Shown here: in pieces, positions 54,301 to 61,863 of the stretch
Layout of the letters: each line of letters starts with the position of its first letter
How positions within the stretch are numbered: position 1 is the stretch's first letter
Source: DAOPYU01 sp942493245
GTDB lineage: Bacteria; Sumerlaeota; Sumerlaeia; UBA8349
DNA: 64,000 bases
Reading direction: 5' to 3'
NCBI GenBank assembly: GCA_942493245.1
Contig: OW818685.1
Span: 2,976,001-3,040,000, forward strand
Made by a program: the position numbers and the translations under genes
Notes under the pieces: model-generated
What the model saw: the letters and a program-made list of their open reading frames with translations, nothing else
The model's database searches: none
What the model was told of the DNA's origin: nothing

Positions 54301-56414
54301 GTACCCGCGGGCGCCTCATCCACGCCGTCCACCACCCGGAAGTGAAAGTAATGCGTGAAGGGCGCCGGCAAGCCCAAAAGATTGGAAAGGTGGTTGTTCA
54401 TACTTTCGACAAGGCCGACATTTCCCACTCCCCTGTTGTCGAACAGCTTGCTGACATTGAGGGTCCGCCATTTCGTCGAATAAGGCTTGCCGTCGTTGTC
54501 GTAGGCCTGAAGACGGTGGGCGCGATTGAACCGAAACCGCATACCACGCTTCCCGGCGTCCTGATAGCGGCCATTGGACTGACGCAGTCGGTAGAAAATA
54601 TGGTCGTACACTTCGCCCCGATAGACAAACGCGCCCTCCCAGTTGAAACACCCGCGCGATTCTTCATATTGTTTCGGGATCTGGTAAGAGCCGTTGTACG
54701 CGTAACAATAGGAAAAATCCTCTGGCCGGGTAATGAGGCTGTAAACGGGCAACGACGTCATCGTCTCGGTGGTATAGACATGCCCGGCGCCTTCCGGATG
54801 CACCGACCGCAACGTTGCCGAGTAGGGCGGCACGCCGTTATAGACATAACAGGCGAAATTGAGCGACTCGTCGTCCTGGTACGGAACCGTCACCGCGGTT
54901 TCGGAAGTCCCCGAGACGGCACTGGCCGTGATACGGTACCGAATCAGGGTCCGGTTGACCTGACCGGGTATCTGAGCGGTAAAAATACTGTCGCCCGACG
55001 TGGTGTCGCTGTCGGCGCCATTGTCCGACAGGGGAATTGTCGTCCAATTCTTCGGATCTTCGAAATCCGGATTGGGCGGCAACGGCTGAAGCGGATTGGA
55101 CAACAGGGTATTGTACGGCAACGGCAGATAGGCGGGAATGTAAGCGCCCGGCTTGACAATCTGGTAGTGGAGTTGAGCCTGAACGGGCGCGCCACCCGGC
55201 GCCGTGATCTTGGCCGAGATCGCCACCGGCTGATCGGCAGACGGTTGCTGAGGCGTGTGGTTCACCTGGCGGATCTGAGGTGGCGCAGTCTCAGACCAGA
55301 CACTGTTCATCTGGCCCGGTGTCGGCACCCCCGACTGGGTCGGATCAATACCGGGCTTATACAATTCCATATCTATGGAGAAATCGCTGCTGCCTTTCGT
55401 GGTGTTGAGCGCCTGGATCGCGATAACGTTCACACCGGTTTGCATATAGCCGACAGCCTCGGCAGACAGATTGAACTCTTCCCATACGGCTTCGTGGTTG
55501 ATGGCCGTTCCGTCATAGGAGTATTGATCGGTCTGCGAAACAGACGAACTGCCAATGTAGTGGTTGTTGAGCCAGACAATGCAGCCGTCATCCACATAAA
55601 TCCGAAGCCGCAGATACTGCGGGATATCCGAGGCCGAAGCGATTGTAAATGTCTTGCGCAGGTACACCGTGGTGTAATTGTTGATCATATCGCTCAGAAC
55701 CGTCTTGTCGTCGCCGTCGGAAAAACCGATACTGGTCTGACCCGTGAGCCAGGTGGCATCCTCCACAAAATCCGTCTTGCGCCAGGCGTCCGTGGGAGAG
55801 GACGGCTCTTCCGTTCCCTTTCGGTAACGCCACCCCGTTTCCTGCGCTTTGACCAGATACAGGGGAGGCACCACCGTTCCCCCGCTCATACCCGATGCGC
55901 GCCAACTGCCCCCCAGGTCGTTGTCGAGCGACGGGTGGATGAGCTCGATCGAACAGCCATCCCCTCCAGAAGCGGTCGGCCAGGGAAAGCCCAGTTTGTA
56001 TTCCACACGGTCCACCGTCTGCCCCGCTGCGTCGCACAGGGTAATACGTTCGCCATCGTTGCTCAAATTCCCTTCAAAAGGCCCGTAGGCCGTCACTCCA
56101 AAGAGCGTTTGGAGGGTATCGGGATCCTCCCCCACCACCAGACAAGCCCCGGCTGGAAGCAACGTCCCTTCTGGAAAAACAAACTTCACCCCGTCCTGAA
56201 GGGACCATCCGCTCAAGTTCTCGATGGCGTTCCCCGCGTTATAGAGTTCAACAAATTCGGACAGTTCGGTCTTGTCCGCCGGCTCGTAATAGATTTCATT
56301 GATAACCATCTGCGCTGCGGCCTTTTGAGGCAAAACCGTAAGCGGCAACGCAATCAAGAACGCACACCCCAGGGAAACAATTTCTTTTCGGACCAGATTG
56401 CTCGGAAAAAACAT
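51324..56414 (-). CDS. Giant secreted CotH-kinase / lamin-tail-domain protein
   Basis: 1696 aa exported protein. Signal peptide near GCAFLIALPLTVLPQKAAA. Order: lamin-tail domain 1 (MVINEIYYEPADKTELSEFV, about 35-180), a jelly-roll-like region (about 185-365, RLRIYVDDGCIVWLNNHYIG), an Ig/chitobiase-like stretch, a CotH protein-kinase-like domain (about 560-900; GLFLAMEDYDTQYI, GNLYKLKDTVYDGN, and the metal-binding FDTDSSWGPDWY), three further lamin-tail domains (RITEIMYHPYGENTELYEFV; VNEVFAASEPPATGNYIELY; LSEIHYNPGSDPAVALQEFV) and a C-terminal Ig-like domain ending ASWWVY. ATG 56414 follows AAGGA. CotH family members phosphorylate spore-coat or secreted proteins; the target here is unknown. 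Confidence 0.88.
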   Translation of the reverse strand: MFFPSNLVRKEIVSLGCAFLIALPLTVLPQKAAAQMVINEIYYEPADKTELSEFVELYNAGNAIENLSGWSLQDGVKFVFPEGTLLPAGACLVVGEDPDTLQTLFGVTAYGPFEGNLSNDGERITLCDAAGQTVDRVEYKLGFPWPTASGGDGCSIELIHPSLDNDLGGSWRASGMSGGTVVPPLYLVKAQETGWRYRKGTEEPSSPTDAWRKTDFVEDATWLTGQTSIGFSDGDDKTVLSDMINNYTTVYLRKTFTIASASDIPQYLRLRIYVDDGCIVWLNNHYIGSSSVSQTDQYSYDGTAINHEAVWEEFNLSAEAVGYMQTGVNVIAIQALNTTKGSSDFSIDMELYKPGIDPTQSGVPTPGQMNSVWSETAPPQIRQVNHTPQQPSADQPVAISAKITAPGGAPVQAQLHYQIVKPGAYIPAYLPLPYNTLLSNPLQPLPPNPDFEDPKNWTTIPLSDNGADSDTTSGDSIFTAQIPGQVNRTLIRYRITASAVSGTSETAVTVPYQDDESLNFACYVYNGVPPYSATLRSVHPEGAGHVYTTETMTSLPVYSLITRPEDFSYCYAYNGSYQIPKQYEESRGCFNWEGAFVYRGEVYDHIFYRLRQSNGRYQDAGKRGMRFRFNRAHRLQAYDNDGKPYSTKWRTLNVSKLFDNRGVGNVGLVESMNNHLSNLLGLPAPFTHYFHFRVVDGVDEAPAGTNGQYYGDFYGLFLAMEDYDTQYIKAHNLPDGNLYKLKDTVYDGNKLKRHQGSNSVTDDSDFQNIHYNMNSSQTEEYIRNHVRLDLYYPYRAICEAVRHYDFVPADSHLKNRTWFFEPSTTSPYGKLWDMFFDTDSSWGPDWYLSGWDYVMNAISGGAGKPNLKQELRNYIREFRDLVWQPEVIGPMIEGFATRIADFHQADRDRWRLAPADAGAEDRTTLAFKVQDMKNFAFTGWSGGTGPDVPAGGRASHLDSLTVAGGDSTNLPATPYITSQAPAGFPADALTFKAAPFRDPQGAQTFAAMRWRVGETLYNAATLERRWEFDVRYCWVSDEITSFSTLFTLPSERVEVGRTYRVRLQMKDNTGRWSHWSGPITFTVGKPLKLATQQENLRITEIMYHPYGENTELYEFVELQNTHAQLSLEMGGAAFTQGINFVFPEGVTLNPQERLLVVNAEGWADLAAFRAHYGLNESVRIYGPYTGKLSNSGETLQLKTAVDGINISAFEYRTTGEWPQRADGKGSSLEIRAGENLSDPAVYASPDVWRSSIDFEGSPGRAGRSVQYSAIVNEVFAASEPPATGNYIELYNVTTGTLDLAGWWITDSNDDYFKYQLTTGTQALSRDYLALPETLFNPTPATPGPKDFHLNTAHGGEIYLLGRDANKRYWFADRVEFGASAPGEPFGRCPDGSIPDNGENELYPLTTVTLGSRNASPRVGSVILSEIHYNPGSDPAVALQEFVEIYNSTNTDIDLTGWRLRKAVEYDFTTGTLLPAKTAIAVLTFDPSAPENAALLASFCSIYSIATTSPLVGPYVGRLDNAGEHLQLQRPGQPPVSEPGFTPHLIEDEAHYSDKAPWPDSADGSGDSLNRVGPTLWGISAFHWMGISPTPGVAAFFPAAAPTLTLHPVPYRCRAGKSVQFYVEAIGTPPLLYQWSKNGVIIPGANLPVLTILKTHPYDAGEYSCLVVNPYGSEESQAAGLVVDPYIVTDPASWWVY

Positions 56415-56499
56415 GGCGGGATCCTTCACAGAACGGTAGGACTCATTCCCACGGCTGGCTTCCTTCTCAGGAGCAGGCACGGCGCACAAACAGCTTCTC

Positions 56500-56529
56500 A
56501 TTATACTCGCTAAGCCCGAGTCTTCTCAA
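56500..56529 (-). promoter_or_regulatory. Sigma-70 promoter of the CotH gene
   Basis: On the minus strand TTGAGA (56524-56529), an 18-base spacer and TATAAT (56500-56505); leader of about 80 bases. Confidence 0.6.
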
Positions 56530-56695
56530 CCTCTTTCCCCGGTTTTCCCATGCACAATTTTGATCGGTTTCCTCGCGATCCGAAAAAAATGAAAGTTTTT
56601 TTTGCTTATTCGCACCTGTTGAGGTAGTTTACCTTTTGGTACCTCCGGCTTGGATGTATCAAGTCCGGAAGAGGGAGAAAGGACAACGGGAAACC

Positions 56696-58918
56696 ATGTC
56701 AAACACGACCCGCCTGGAAAACCAGATTCTCCACTTTTCAAAAGCAAAAAAATGGGACAAAATCGAGGCCTTGTGGCCACAATTGACAGAAGCGCCGTTC
56801 GACGATCCGGAATTCTACACCCACCTGAGCGCCGCAATGGTGAAAGACGGTAAAGCCGACGATCTGAGAGTGTGGATCATGCTGGCGGTAGGCGCCTGCC
56901 AGGAAAAGAAGGAACACAAGACCCTCCTGCAAATCTGCCGGGGCGTTTTGCGCGCGCTGTCGGAATTCGAGGATCTGCGACAACCACTCGTGGCCACCCT
57001 GCGTGAACTGTACAAAAAAGCGACGCGGCTGGAGGAATACATCCAGGCCAGCGGCCTGACCCGGGAAGAGGGATTGTACAAGCCTCTGCTGCGGTTTCTT
57101 CAGTATATCAAATGCTCCGAAGGGGAAGTGTTTCAGCATGCCGAGTGGGGCGAGGGGGTTATCAAGACTCTGGACCTGCAGGAAGGGCGTGTGACCATTC
57201 ACTTCTCAAAGGGTGGGGAAAAATCCTTCAGTTTCTCGGGGGTCAATGACTTCCTGAAGAAAATTCCACGCAACCACCTGATCGCCCAACGGCTGCTCGC
57301 CCCCAGGAAACTGGCCCAGCGCGCGGAAGATGAACCGGTCGAGTTCCTGAAGTACTGCCTGAAATGCCTGGGGGGGAAGACGACCCGCGGCGAATTGAAA
57401 GAGCATCTGATTCAGGGCGTCTTCGACAACCGCAAGTGGAACAACTGGTGGAGCCGCAATCGCGACGCCTTCCGCTTTGACCCCTACATCGGGTTCAGGG
57501 GAAATCCCAGCAATGCCCACCTCGAATTGAGGACGGAACCCAAATCCTTCCATGAAGAGATGGCCCAGGCCCTCCTGGAAGCCGAAGAGTTCTCGCGCCA
57601 GTATTCCCTGCTGACCGACCTGTTGAAAGCCCACGAGGCGCAACCGATCCCCGAGACACTCGCCCACCAGCTGATTGCCGCACTGGAACTGAAAGTGCGT
57701 TCGTGCAAACCCAACGAAACGGCGCAGCAGATCGAATACCTGTACCTGCTTCAGGACGTCCACAACACGCTCAAGACCACCTCGCCTCTCCTCGAAGAAA
57801 TGCAGCCGGAACAACTGATTCAACCGGACGATGGGGCCACCGATCTGATTTGCGCCTTGACCGTAGCGGATCACCAGCTGCGCACAGCCCAGAACCTGAA
57901 ACGGGTGGCGCCGGACAAATGGAGCGAACTGGCCGAAAGCCTGTTCCTTTCCGCGCCCTCACGCCTGAGCCAATGGGTTCTGCGCGATATGATTGAAGAC
58001 GGGCATCTGGAAACCGCGTCCCACATGGCCGAACAATTGCTCCACCGCCCCTACGAGAATCCGGAACTCTTTCTCTGGCTCGCGCGGGCCGTGCGCGATG
58101 GAAAGTTTTCCCAGCTGCATGTGGACGCGCAGGATGACATGTTGTTCGACGTCGTGATCGAGTTCATCGAAGACTCCCACAAACGCATTGACCACGACGA
58201 TCCCGAATCCTCTTCCTTCCGTTCCGTCATCAACCGCTTCCAGAACTTCCTGATGGACAACCACTACGAGTTGCTCATGCGGGTCTTCGAGGCGTATGAG
58301 CAAGCCGAAGCGCGCGACCGCTATCAGGCGTTGATGGGCAGTTCGGCCATGAGCGACTCGTTCAAGATGGCCCTGGATCAGGTGCTGCGGTCGGTACGCC
58401 GCGACCTGGACGAAAGCGACGAATCGAACACGGGCCAAGGCGAACACCTGGTCACTCAGAAAGCCTTCGAGCAGAAACAGGCCGAGTACATGCACATCAA
58501 GAACGTCGAAATCCCCGCCAACAGCAAGGCGATCGGGGTGGCGGCGGCGATGGGCGACTTGAGCGAAAACGCCGAGTACGAATCGGCCAAGGAACGCCAG
58601 AAGGTGCTCTTCCGCCGGCTCGAAGCGCTCGAGGATCTCCTCCAGCGCGCCCGCGTCATGGAACCCGACCATATCTCCACCGACTCGATCGGCTTTGGCA
58701 CCGCGTTCCAGATCAAGAACATGGACACCGGCGAAATCGAAGAGTACACCCTCTTGGGACTCTGGGACGCAGAACCCGAGAAGAACGTGCTCTCGTACGT
58801 CACCCCGTTCGGACGGCAGTTCCTGAAGTGCAAAGTGGGCCGTTCGCTCGTTGTGGTGCGCCCGGGCGGCGGTTCGACCCAGTACAAGGTGCTCGCCATC
58901 CGCAACGCGCTGTTGTAA
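56696..58918 (+). CDS. greA: Long GreA-type transcription elongation factor
   Basis: 740 aa. Only the last 160 residues are GreA: the coiled-coil tip GDLSENAEYESAKERQ with the catalytic acidic residues, then the C-terminal FKBP-like domain (IEEYTLLGLWDAEPE ... SYVTPFGRQFLKCKVG). The first 560 or so residues are alpha-helical, TPR-like in feel, with a short beta patch at about 160-190 (GEGVIKTLDLQEGRVTIHF). Chlamydial GreA proteins (about 715 aa) have the same general build. It should rescue backtracked RNA polymerase by transcript cleavage; the large N-terminal part may bind the ribosome or another partner, which is inference. ATG 56696 gives the family-like start MSNTTRLENQIL. Confidence 0.85.
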   Translation: MSNTTRLENQILHFSKAKKWDKIEALWPQLTEAPFDDPEFYTHLSAAMVKDGKADDLRVWIMLAVGACQEKKEHKTLLQICRGVLRALSEFEDLRQPLVATLRELYKKATRLEEYIQASGLTREEGLYKPLLRFLQYIKCSEGEVFQHAEWGEGVIKTLDLQEGRVTIHFSKGGEKSFSFSGVNDFLKKIPRNHLIAQRLLAPRKLAQRAEDEPVEFLKYCLKCLGGKTTRGELKEHLIQGVFDNRKWNNWWSRNRDAFRFDPYIGFRGNPSNAHLELRTEPKSFHEEMAQALLEAEEFSRQYSLLTDLLKAHEAQPIPETLAHQLIAALELKVRSCKPNETAQQIEYLYLLQDVHNTLKTTSPLLEEMQPEQLIQPDDGATDLICALTVADHQLRTAQNLKRVAPDKWSELAESLFLSAPSRLSQWVLRDMIEDGHLETASHMAEQLLHRPYENPELFLWLARAVRDGKFSQLHVDAQDDMLFDVVIEFIEDSHKRIDHDDPESSSFRSVINRFQNFLMDNHYELLMRVFEAYEQAEARDRYQALMGSSAMSDSFKMALDQVLRSVRRDLDESDESNTGQGEHLVTQKAFEQKQAEYMHIKNVEIPANSKAIGVAAAMGDLSENAEYESAKERQKVLFRRLEALEDLLQRARVMEPDHISTDSIGFGTAFQIKNMDTGEIEEYTLLGLWDAEPEKNVLSYVTPFGRQFLKCKVGRSLVVVRPGGGSTQYKVLAIRNALL

Positions 58919-58958
58919 CGAAGAAAAAGAAGCCTTCACCCGTCTCTTTATCGAATAA

Positions 58959-59002
58959 GAATCCCCTGCCGGAACGGAATTGTTCCCGCAGGGGATTTTT
59001 CT
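58959..59002 (+). terminator. Rho-independent terminator of greA
   Basis: Stem AATCCCCTGC/GCAGGGGATT with inner GGAAC/GTTCC pairing, then TTTTTCTT. Confidence 0.88.
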
Positions 59003-59101
59003 TACCGGACGTTTTCCTTCCTTGTGAGACGCTTGTCCCCAGGCAGAAATTCCTCACTGTCCAGTTTGTCGTTTATGTTCGAGGAAAACAGAAATCCCTC
59101 T

Positions 59102-59229
59102 TCCGTCATCCCCGCGAAAGCGGGGACCCAGAGAAGCGGGAACCCGAGGCAAGGAAGTCGTTCATGGCCCGGGAGGAATCAAAACAGAGTGTCCCGGATC
59201 TGGGTTCCCGCTTTCGCGGGAATGACGAA
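59102..59229 (+). repeat. MITE-like element, copy 2
   Basis: Inverted ends CGTCATCCCCGCGAAAGCGG at 59104 and the matching TCTGGGTTCCCGCTTTCGCG from 59199, about 66 bases between them. Same element as 49919-50044 in opposite orientation. Sits in the 59003-59453 gap, which otherwise shows nothing clear. Confidence 0.75.
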
Positions 59230-59453
59230 AGAAGGGGAAACCCGGAATAACCCCATAAGACCGGGGGATCACCTCTCGAATAGACAACGAGGAGTTCCTG
59301 TGTCCCCAGGCACTATTTTTCTGTTCGATGATAAGTCGCAGGAATTCCCCCGAACACAAGATCCTGTTTTTCTCATTTGACAAATCAAGCCCCTTCTTTC
59401 ACCATGTTATCCAGATGCAACCGAATAGCAGACCGTGAAAGGAAACCGCAGTT

Positions 59454-60419
59454 ATGACAAACACCCTGACCCGGCGGAATTTTCTGGCCGCTTCCCTGGC
59501 GGCGGGCGCCAGCGTCGCCTGGGGCGCAGGCTGGACTTTCGCCGCACCCTTCAAGACCACGCTGCACAAAGCCCTGATCGTCGAAAAGATCGAGGAAGAA
59601 ACCCTGCGCCGCTACAAGGCCGCCGGCATCGAAGGCGTCGAGTGCAGCGCGTGGGACATTGGCCGGGCCGAGGCCGAGAAGGCGCGCGCCCTCGCGGACA
59701 AATGCGGCCTGCGCATCCACTCCGTCCTGCGCGGCTGGACCAACTTCAACGACCCGGCGAAACTCGAAGAGGACGTCCGCTCGGTCGAACTGGCCCTCGA
59801 AACCGCCCAGGGCTACGGCGCCGACGCCGTGCTCATGGTCCCCTGCCGGGTCTCGGACATCCCGATGCCCGAGGCGTGGGACTTCGACATCGAGTTCGAC
59901 GAGAAAACCAGCCACGTGCGCCGCGTCGTCAAAGGGGACAACGCCCCGTACGCCCAGTACATCGAGGCGCAGAACCGCGCCACCGACGTCTCGCGCGAGG
60001 CGCTCAAACGCCTGATCCCCACCGCCGAAAAATGCAAGGTGGTCATCGGTGTCGAGAACGTCTGGAACAACCTTTGGGTCAAGCCCGCGCTCGCCGCCCA
60101 CTTCACCCAAAGCCTCGACAGCCCCTGGGTCCGCTTCTACCTCGACCTCGGCAACCACGTTAAATACGCCAAACCGGAGGAGTGGATTCAGACGCTCGGA
60201 AAACTGATCGTCAAGATCCACATCAAAGACTTCCAGCTCAACCCGGATGGCCACGGTGGCAAGTTCGTCAACATCCGCGAAGGCAGCGTCAACTGGCCCG
60301 CCGTGCGCGAAGCCCTCGACCAGATCGGCTACAACGGCTGGATGACCGTCGAAGGGAGCGAGGAATTGTCTCTGGAAGAAAGAAACAAACGCCTCGACCT
60401 GATCGCGGAGGGGAAATAA
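59454..60419 (+). CDS. Tat-exported sugar isomerase/epimerase-like TIM-barrel protein
   Basis: 321 aa. Twin-arginine signal (LTRRNFLAASLAAGASVAWGA) points to export in a folded, probably metal-bound state. The barrel is of the AP-endonuclease-2/xylose-isomerase type: IEGVECSAWDIGRAEAEKAR, VVIGVENVWNNLWV, FYLDLGNHVKYAKPEEW, KIHIKDFQLNPDGHG and GWMTVEGSEE provide the usual metal-binding Glu, Asp, His and Glu positions. Probably acts on sugars or inositols outside the cytoplasm; substrate unknown. Likely mono-cistronic. Confidence 0.85.
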   Translation: MTNTLTRRNFLAASLAAGASVAWGAGWTFAAPFKTTLHKALIVEKIEEETLRRYKAAGIEGVECSAWDIGRAEAEKARALADKCGLRIHSVLRGWTNFNDPAKLEEDVRSVELALETAQGYGADAVLMVPCRVSDIPMPEAWDFDIEFDEKTSHVRRVVKGDNAPYAQYIEAQNRATDVSREALKRLIPTAEKCKVVIGVENVWNNLWVKPALAAHFTQSLDSPWVRFYLDLGNHVKYAKPEEWIQTLGKLIVKIHIKDFQLNPDGHGGKFVNIREGSVNWPAVREALDQIGYNGWMTVEGSEELSLEERNKRLDLIAEGK

Positions 60420-60449
60420 CACCGTCCCCAAAATCGAGACAAGAAAACT

Positions 60450-60489
60450 CCCTCCTTCTGAAACCGACATCCGGATTTCAGAAGGAGGG
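60450..60489 (-). terminator. Hairpin terminator at 3' end of the orphan gene
   Basis: Perfect 14-bp stem CCCTCCTTCTGAAA/TTTCAGAAGGAGGG. On the minus strand it is followed by AGTTTTCTT, so it probably serves the gene ending at 60509; it may also stop transcription from the convergent gene. Confidence 0.75.
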
Positions 60490-60508
60490 CGAAAAATTAT
60501 AGAAGAAT

Positions 60509-61135
60509 TCATTCTTGCTTTTTCATGGACTTAAGCAGATCTCTCGCGGAGATACCTCTTTTGCCTGCGATGACATGTAATTCGTCAAGTAGATCGAGAT
60601 AATGTGACGTTCCCTTGATGTCCCCCCTTTGAATGCAGTCCTGAAGGGATACGCTGGCAGATCCAAGGGGTCTATGCCACGGGAGAGTGATTTTCAGCTC
60701 AAAATAAAAGTCGGATTTGACCGTCTCCCTTGGTATTGAAAGAAATTTAACGGCCTTATCGAGTGTTTCTCTGTAACACAAGGCATTACGAAGCCTCGTT
60801 CCTCCTATGTTCAAATAATTACCCAGACCACCCCGGAACACTTGATCGGGCATTTGCCCTGACTTCTCAAAACGAGCGATGAGATCTTCGTCGGACAGAC
60901 CGGCCATTGCTGCAATCAGACAGGACGCATACAAACCAGAGGCATCCCCTTTATTTTTGCAGACAGGAATCCGTCCGTTTTTTATGGTATATAGATCTTT
61001 CTCGCAATAACCCTTTCTTACCAATGGAAAAGCATTCTTGATGCGTTCTCTCCAGTCGTCTCTGATCGTCGAATACCTGGTAGAGAAACCAGTACCCTGC
61101 ACATTCTTGTCCTCTCCCATATTGGTACTAGCCAT
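60509..61135 (-). CDS. Orphan protein of unknown function
   Basis: 208 aa from ATG 61135 (AAGGAGGATTCGATC upstream). Cytoplasmic, basic, no membrane helix and no signal. Features seen: GYCEKDLYTIKNGRIPVCKN, GGLGNYLNIGGTRLRNALC and a C-terminal helix ending LLKSMKKQE. I recognise no family. Base composition is more AT-rich than the neighbours, and the upstream region is strongly AT-rich, which suggests acquisition from elsewhere. Good ribosome site and own terminator argue that it is a real gene. Confidence 0.65.
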   Translation of the reverse strand: MASTNMGEDKNVQGTGFSTRYSTIRDDWRERIKNAFPLVRKGYCEKDLYTIKNGRIPVCKNKGDASGLYASCLIAAMAGLSDEDLIARFEKSGQMPDQVFRGGLGNYLNIGGTRLRNALCYRETLDKAVKFLSIPRETVKSDFYFELKITLPWHRPLGSASVSLQDCIQRGDIKGTSHYLDLLDELHVIAGKRGISARDLLKSMKKQE

Positions 61136-61863
61136 GATCGAATCCTCCTTTTTCGCGTATACCTCAAAATTCTTGCGGTGGAAAATCCATCCGCACGCCG
61201 AACGAATAATAATGACAATCCCCCCCAATCGCAAGGATAATCTCCATTATGATTCATTCTTTTTATCCAACCATAAAATTATGACTATAATCAGAAATAT
61301 GAATTATGACTATTGGCTTTATAGTCAGATATGGCCTATTGGAAAACTTCCGTGTGCCCCCCCCCAATTGGGCCGAGCACGAAATCGAAAATTAACATAG
61401 ATACAATAAGATATTATGAGTATCATTTAATTATAATATGAATACTCTATAACAATACTTAGAGTGTCTCAAAATTTTTGTCCAAATGACGTATGAATAA
61501 TTGGACCCGAAGGGGCCGTCCTTGAGTAACCGTGGGTGACCAAAGGGAACCCACGGAAAGGAAATTGCAGATTCCGCAGTCGCTGTTTGACGGCTTCTAT
61601 GGCATTCTTGTCAGGATTCATCATCAGGCCTCACCGAAATAAACTACACATGATGACTCGCCTCTGGCCAAAAGGTTACACGGCAGGATGAAAAAACAGA
61701 AAAAAGACACCGTTCGAACTGTGTCCGAAAAGAACTTTACCACCAAGACACCAAGGCACCAAGAAATGTAGATTCCGAAGTCTTGGTGTCCTGGTGTCTT
61801 GGTGGTTCTGTCTCTTTGTGGTTCCCTGAAAACCGATACCGAGTCGAGAACCGATGCAACCCG
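61136..61863. other. AT-rich intergenic region with direct repeats
   Basis: 728 bp. Between about 61240 and 61480 it is very AT-rich, with AATTATGACTAT repeated at 61277-61288 and 61302-61313 (25 bases apart) and an inverted TTATAGTCAG just after. A GC-rich hairpin CCGTGGGT/ACCCACGG lies at 61530-61556. A 51-codon minus-strand frame at 61469-61624 looks non-natural and is not called. The CACCAAG inverted repeat listed separately is at the right end. Confidence 0.5.
61739..61806. repeat. CACCAAG-type inverted repeat
   Basis: Arms at 61739-61764 and 61781-61806 (26 bases, few mismatches), each made of the unit CACCAAGACACCAAGG. It lies about 60 bp past the RNase E/G stop and could form a strong hairpin in either direction. 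Similar strings are scattered repeats in Planctomycetes and related genomes, as I recall. Confidence 0.7.

Noticed and set aside
61469..61624. 51-codon minus-strand frame after GAGG
   Set aside because: Its translation has no natural look and covers a GC hairpin; no homologue is recognised, so it is treated as intergenic.
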